Below, one piece after another: positions 5,094 through 7,108 of a DNA stretch of 7,108 nucleotides (position 1 is the first letter of the stretch; every line of letters begins with the position of its first letter). Under the pieces are notes generated by a model. It was not told the origin of the DNA. It searched no databases and saw only the letters and a list, made by a program, of their open reading frames with translations. This stretch comes from Elusimicrobiota bacterium. Its GTDB lineage: Bacteria; Elusimicrobiota; Elusimicrobia; JACQJN01. Location: contig JACQJM010000131.1 in the NCBI GenBank assembly GCA_016205045.1, forward strand, positions 1-7,108, read 5' to 3'. Both the position numbers and the translations under genes were made by a program.

Positions 5094-6988
5094 CACAAAT
5101 GGGGCGGGGTTCTGCCGGGGGCTTTGAACCGATACAATTTTACAGAAGGGTTCTCATACACCAGAACGCTTCCGAGTTTCTCTGGAGCGGTTTTCAAATA
5201 AATCTCCTCTCCTCGATGCAACCAAAAATAGAATGGGCGCGGCAAAGGCTGTGCCTGTTGGGCATGTTGCTCAACAAGCTGATCTGTTCCAGGCTCGTTC
5301 TTGGGTTGAAGGCTGGCTATAAAAACCGGCCAGGCCGCCCGCTGCGTTTCCTCCCAGCCCAAATTCCGCGTGAGATACGCCACCTGCTGCTTGCGCGAAT
5401 CCCAATCCAAATAGTGTCGCCAACGATCCTCCAAAAATCGTTCCACATTCACATCTAAAGTCTTTAAAATACTGCCGATGCCCCTCCAGTTTTGTTCCGT
5501 GGCGACAGGAGACCCATAAGAGGGGCTGCCACTCGTCACCGCATAGCGCACGCGGTCGACCTTTAGCGGGAGAAATTCCGTGAGGGCCCCCGACAAAAGC
5601 ACCAACAAGGAATCCTCCGGAACATTTTGGTTAATCCACTGGGCGGCTGCCTCTACATCCCGAGGAGTGCCAAAAAGTTTGTAGTGGGTATCCCCCCATC
5701 CTTTCTCCCGCGTAAATACCCAGGCCAGCAGCGCGACAAGAATTACCGTGGTTCGGGGTCTGAGCCAATCTCTGAATTTTTTATTTTCCAGCATCCAACA
5801 CAAAAACCAAAGACAGGCTGTCAAGCCTCCCATTCGATAAAAATGGCCAAACTGCATGTCGTACCCCAGAATCATCTGAAGATTCCATAAAAAAAACTGT
5901 CCCAACTCTTGCACACAACCAAACAGCCAGAACCACTTTAAGTCTCCTGTCTCTCGCTTGAATCGCCATCCAAAAAATCCGGCGATGGAAAGATAGATCA
6001 GGGATTGAAAACTAAAGAATCGGCCCACAGACCCGACACGATGAACAATATCCGTGACAACGGAATGAGTCATGTGGGTCGCAGTGAGATAGTAGGCCCC
6101 GGAAACCACCAGCGCCACTGCGCTTGCGACACCCAAATTCCATGCCCTGTGCCGTTCAATCCGAAAATACAGGCAAGCCGCAAAAAACAAAACCAAATTT
6201 GAAACTCCAAACACCCATTCGTAAAAATGGGCAAGTCCCAATAGTCCCAATGACAACCCGGCAAAAACCGAGAGCCATAACCTGCGGGTCGCAGAAACGC
6301 TCAAGGCGTAGCAGAAGGCCAAGGAGGCGTAGGTCCACAGCAGAGTCATTCCCGGAGAAGGGAGACGCAGCCACTGAATCGGACCAAAGGCATAAGCAAT
6401 CAACAGGAAGAGGTCCCTCGCCCAAAAACTTGGGGTCAAACACCGGGGTAAATTGATATAAAAAACACAAAGAAATACGTCAATGAAAAAGAAAAAAAAG
6501 GTGGCCACAACCAAAGAACTGCGGTGGTCCTTCGTGTAATAGTAAAAGGCAATATAGAAAAACAATAGCCACAAGGCTCCAAAGATTCCATGGGCCAAGA
6601 CCCACGCGATCTGCACGTTCCCGTGGGTGAGCAGCATGAACGGGGAGAGAGGATAAAACATCAAACAATCGAAAAACCAGGACTTGAGAGATCGATCACC
6701 GGTGTAGGGATCATAGGGAAAGCCGTGAAGAGCGATTTGGCGAAGCTTGTTGGCGTATATGCCCTCTTCATGATTCGTGGTAGAAACAATGAGCGGGGAG
6801 ACATAGGTAAAAGATCCGTTATTGGTTACCTTGGCCCACTCCTCAGGAAGCTGTCTTTCCAAGCGATGGCGCAGGAAAGCCATGTAGGCTGGTAAAAACA
6901 CAAAAGAGAGGAATGTGGCAACCAGAACACCCCACAAAATCACCCGGTCCAGGGCACGCGGAGCCATTTTAGGCAGAAAATTAACCAT
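5093..6988 (-). CDS. Uncharacterised multi-pass membrane protein, GT-C glycosyltransferase-like
   Basis: A 631-aa integral membrane protein that I cannot assign to a named family. Seen: a first membrane segment at about 16-39, then an external loop with N-H-E-E-G-I-Y-A-N-K (72-81) and HGFPYDPYTGDRS (88-100), then roughly ten more hydrophobic segments between about 104 and 426 (for example 124-147, 158-177, 193-210, 237-272, 285-303, 386-400, 412-426), and a soluble tail of about 200 residues. Acidic residues in the first external loop (E74/E75) and the overall layout resemble GT-C enzymes. The tail begins with AAAQWINQNVPEDS (447-460), close to the matching segment of the GT39-like protein in this operon. 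Role as a sugar or oligosaccharide transferase at the outer face of the inner membrane is inference. The ATG at 6986-6988 is the first possible start because an in-frame TGA directly precedes it. Its Shine-Dalgarno is poor (GGTGA abuts the start; GGAC is farther up). It is the first gene of the cluster. Confidence 0.75.
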   Translation of the reverse strand: MVNFLPKMAPRALDRVILWGVLVATFLSFVFLPAYMAFLRHRLERQLPEEWAKVTNNGSFTYVSPLIVSTTNHEEGIYANKLRQIALHGFPYDPYTGDRSLKSWFFDCLMFYPLSPFMLLTHGNVQIAWVLAHGIFGALWLLFFYIAFYYYTKDHRSSLVVATFFFFFIDVFLCVFYINLPRCLTPSFWARDLFLLIAYAFGPIQWLRLPSPGMTLLWTYASLAFCYALSVSATRRLWLSVFAGLSLGLLGLAHFYEWVFGVSNLVLFFAACLYFRIERHRAWNLGVASAVALVVSGAYYLTATHMTHSVVTDIVHRVGSVGRFFSFQSLIYLSIAGFFGWRFKRETGDLKWFWLFGCVQELGQFFLWNLQMILGYDMQFGHFYRMGGLTACLWFLCWMLENKKFRDWLRPRTTVILVALLAWVFTREKGWGDTHYKLFGTPRDVEAAAQWINQNVPEDSLLVLLSGALTEFLPLKVDRVRYAVTSGSPSYGSPVATEQNWRGIGSILKTLDVNVERFLEDRWRHYLDWDSRKQQVAYLTRNLGWEETQRAAWPVFIASLQPKNEPGTDQLVEQHAQQAQPLPRPFYFWLHRGEEIYLKTAPEKLGSVLVYENPSVKLYRFKAPGRTPPHL

Positions 6989-7007
6989 TCACCAAGTCCA
7001 TAGAAGA

Positions 7008-7020
7008 GCGCTTGGAGCGC
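7008..7020 (-). other. Small hairpin in the 5' leader
   Basis: GCGCT (7008-7012) and AGCGC (7016-7020) form a 5-bp GC-rich stem around a 3-nt loop. It sits at or just after the predicted transcript start, where it could stabilise the 5' end of the mRNA. It is short enough to be chance. Confidence 0.35.
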
Positions 7021-7025
7021 CGCCT

Positions 7026-7053
7026 ATTATATAAAAATATAGGGAAATATTAA
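7026..7053 (-). promoter_or_regulatory. Sigma-70-like promoter of the operon
   Basis: On the minus strand a perfect TATAAT (-10, at 7026-7031) lies 16 bp downstream of TTAATA (7048-7053), which matches TTGACA at four of six positions. The surrounding DNA is AT-rich, unlike the genes. The implied transcript start near 7019 leaves a leader of about 30 nt before the ATG at 6988. The -35 match is weak. Confidence 0.5.
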
Positions 7054-7108
7054 GGAAATCTGCGTGTCCACGGGCATGAAATAATAACGAATATGATATG
7101 ATGTGCCC

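Noticed and set aside
7072..7108. GGGCA...TGCCC inverted repeat at the right window edge as an operator or terminator
   Set aside because: Only five pairs per arm with an AT-rich 27-nt spacer, and the right arm ends at the window boundary, so it cannot be distinguished from chance.
1..7108. CRISPR arrays, tRNA or rRNA genes, insertion sequences
   Set aside because: No regularly spaced repeats, tRNA-like cloverleaf, rRNA-like sequence or transposase was seen; nearly the whole window is protein-coding.

Overview
The window is one tightly packed gene cluster. All six genes are on the minus strand and are read from the right edge towards the left. Stop and start codons overlap or nearly touch at every junction. 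Every product looks like surface glycan or lipid-linked sugar assembly machinery. The shadow ORFs on the plus strand are not believed. The DNA is slightly GC-rich by eye and the protein families are bacterial. The style (GT-C membrane enzymes, an ALG5-like GT2, a WlbA/WbpB-like oxidoreductase) fits a Gram-negative-type bacterium, possibly an uncultured lineage, but nothing here fixes the phylum.

In transcription order: a promoter-like element with a short leader (about 6989-7053); a 631-aa multi-pass membrane protein of uncharacterised GT-C-like type (5093-6988); a class I SAM methyltransferase (4287-5093); an ALG5-like family 2 glycosyltransferase (3504-4280); a GT39/PMT-like polytopic glycosyltransferase (1748-about 3511); a left-handed beta-helix acyltransferase (1156-1776); and a Gfo/Idh/MocA oxidoreductase (152-1159). 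The last 151 bases hold no gene but carry several inverted repeats.

Inferred working model: the GT2 enzyme loads a hexose onto a polyprenyl phosphate on the cytoplasmic face. One or both GT-C-like membrane enzymes use such a lipid-linked sugar on the outer face of the inner membrane. The oxidoreductase and acyltransferase make or modify an (acyl)amino sugar nucleotide, and the methyltransferase may decorate or cap the glycan. No aminotransferase, UDP-sugar dehydrogenase, flippase or polymerase is present in the window, so the pathway is incomplete here and probably continues beyond it.

The least expected nucleotide-level signal is a canonical four-run G-quadruplex motif on the coding strand. 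It lies exactly on the stop/start overlap between the GT2 and GT39-like genes and includes the probable ribosome binding site and TTG start of the latter.
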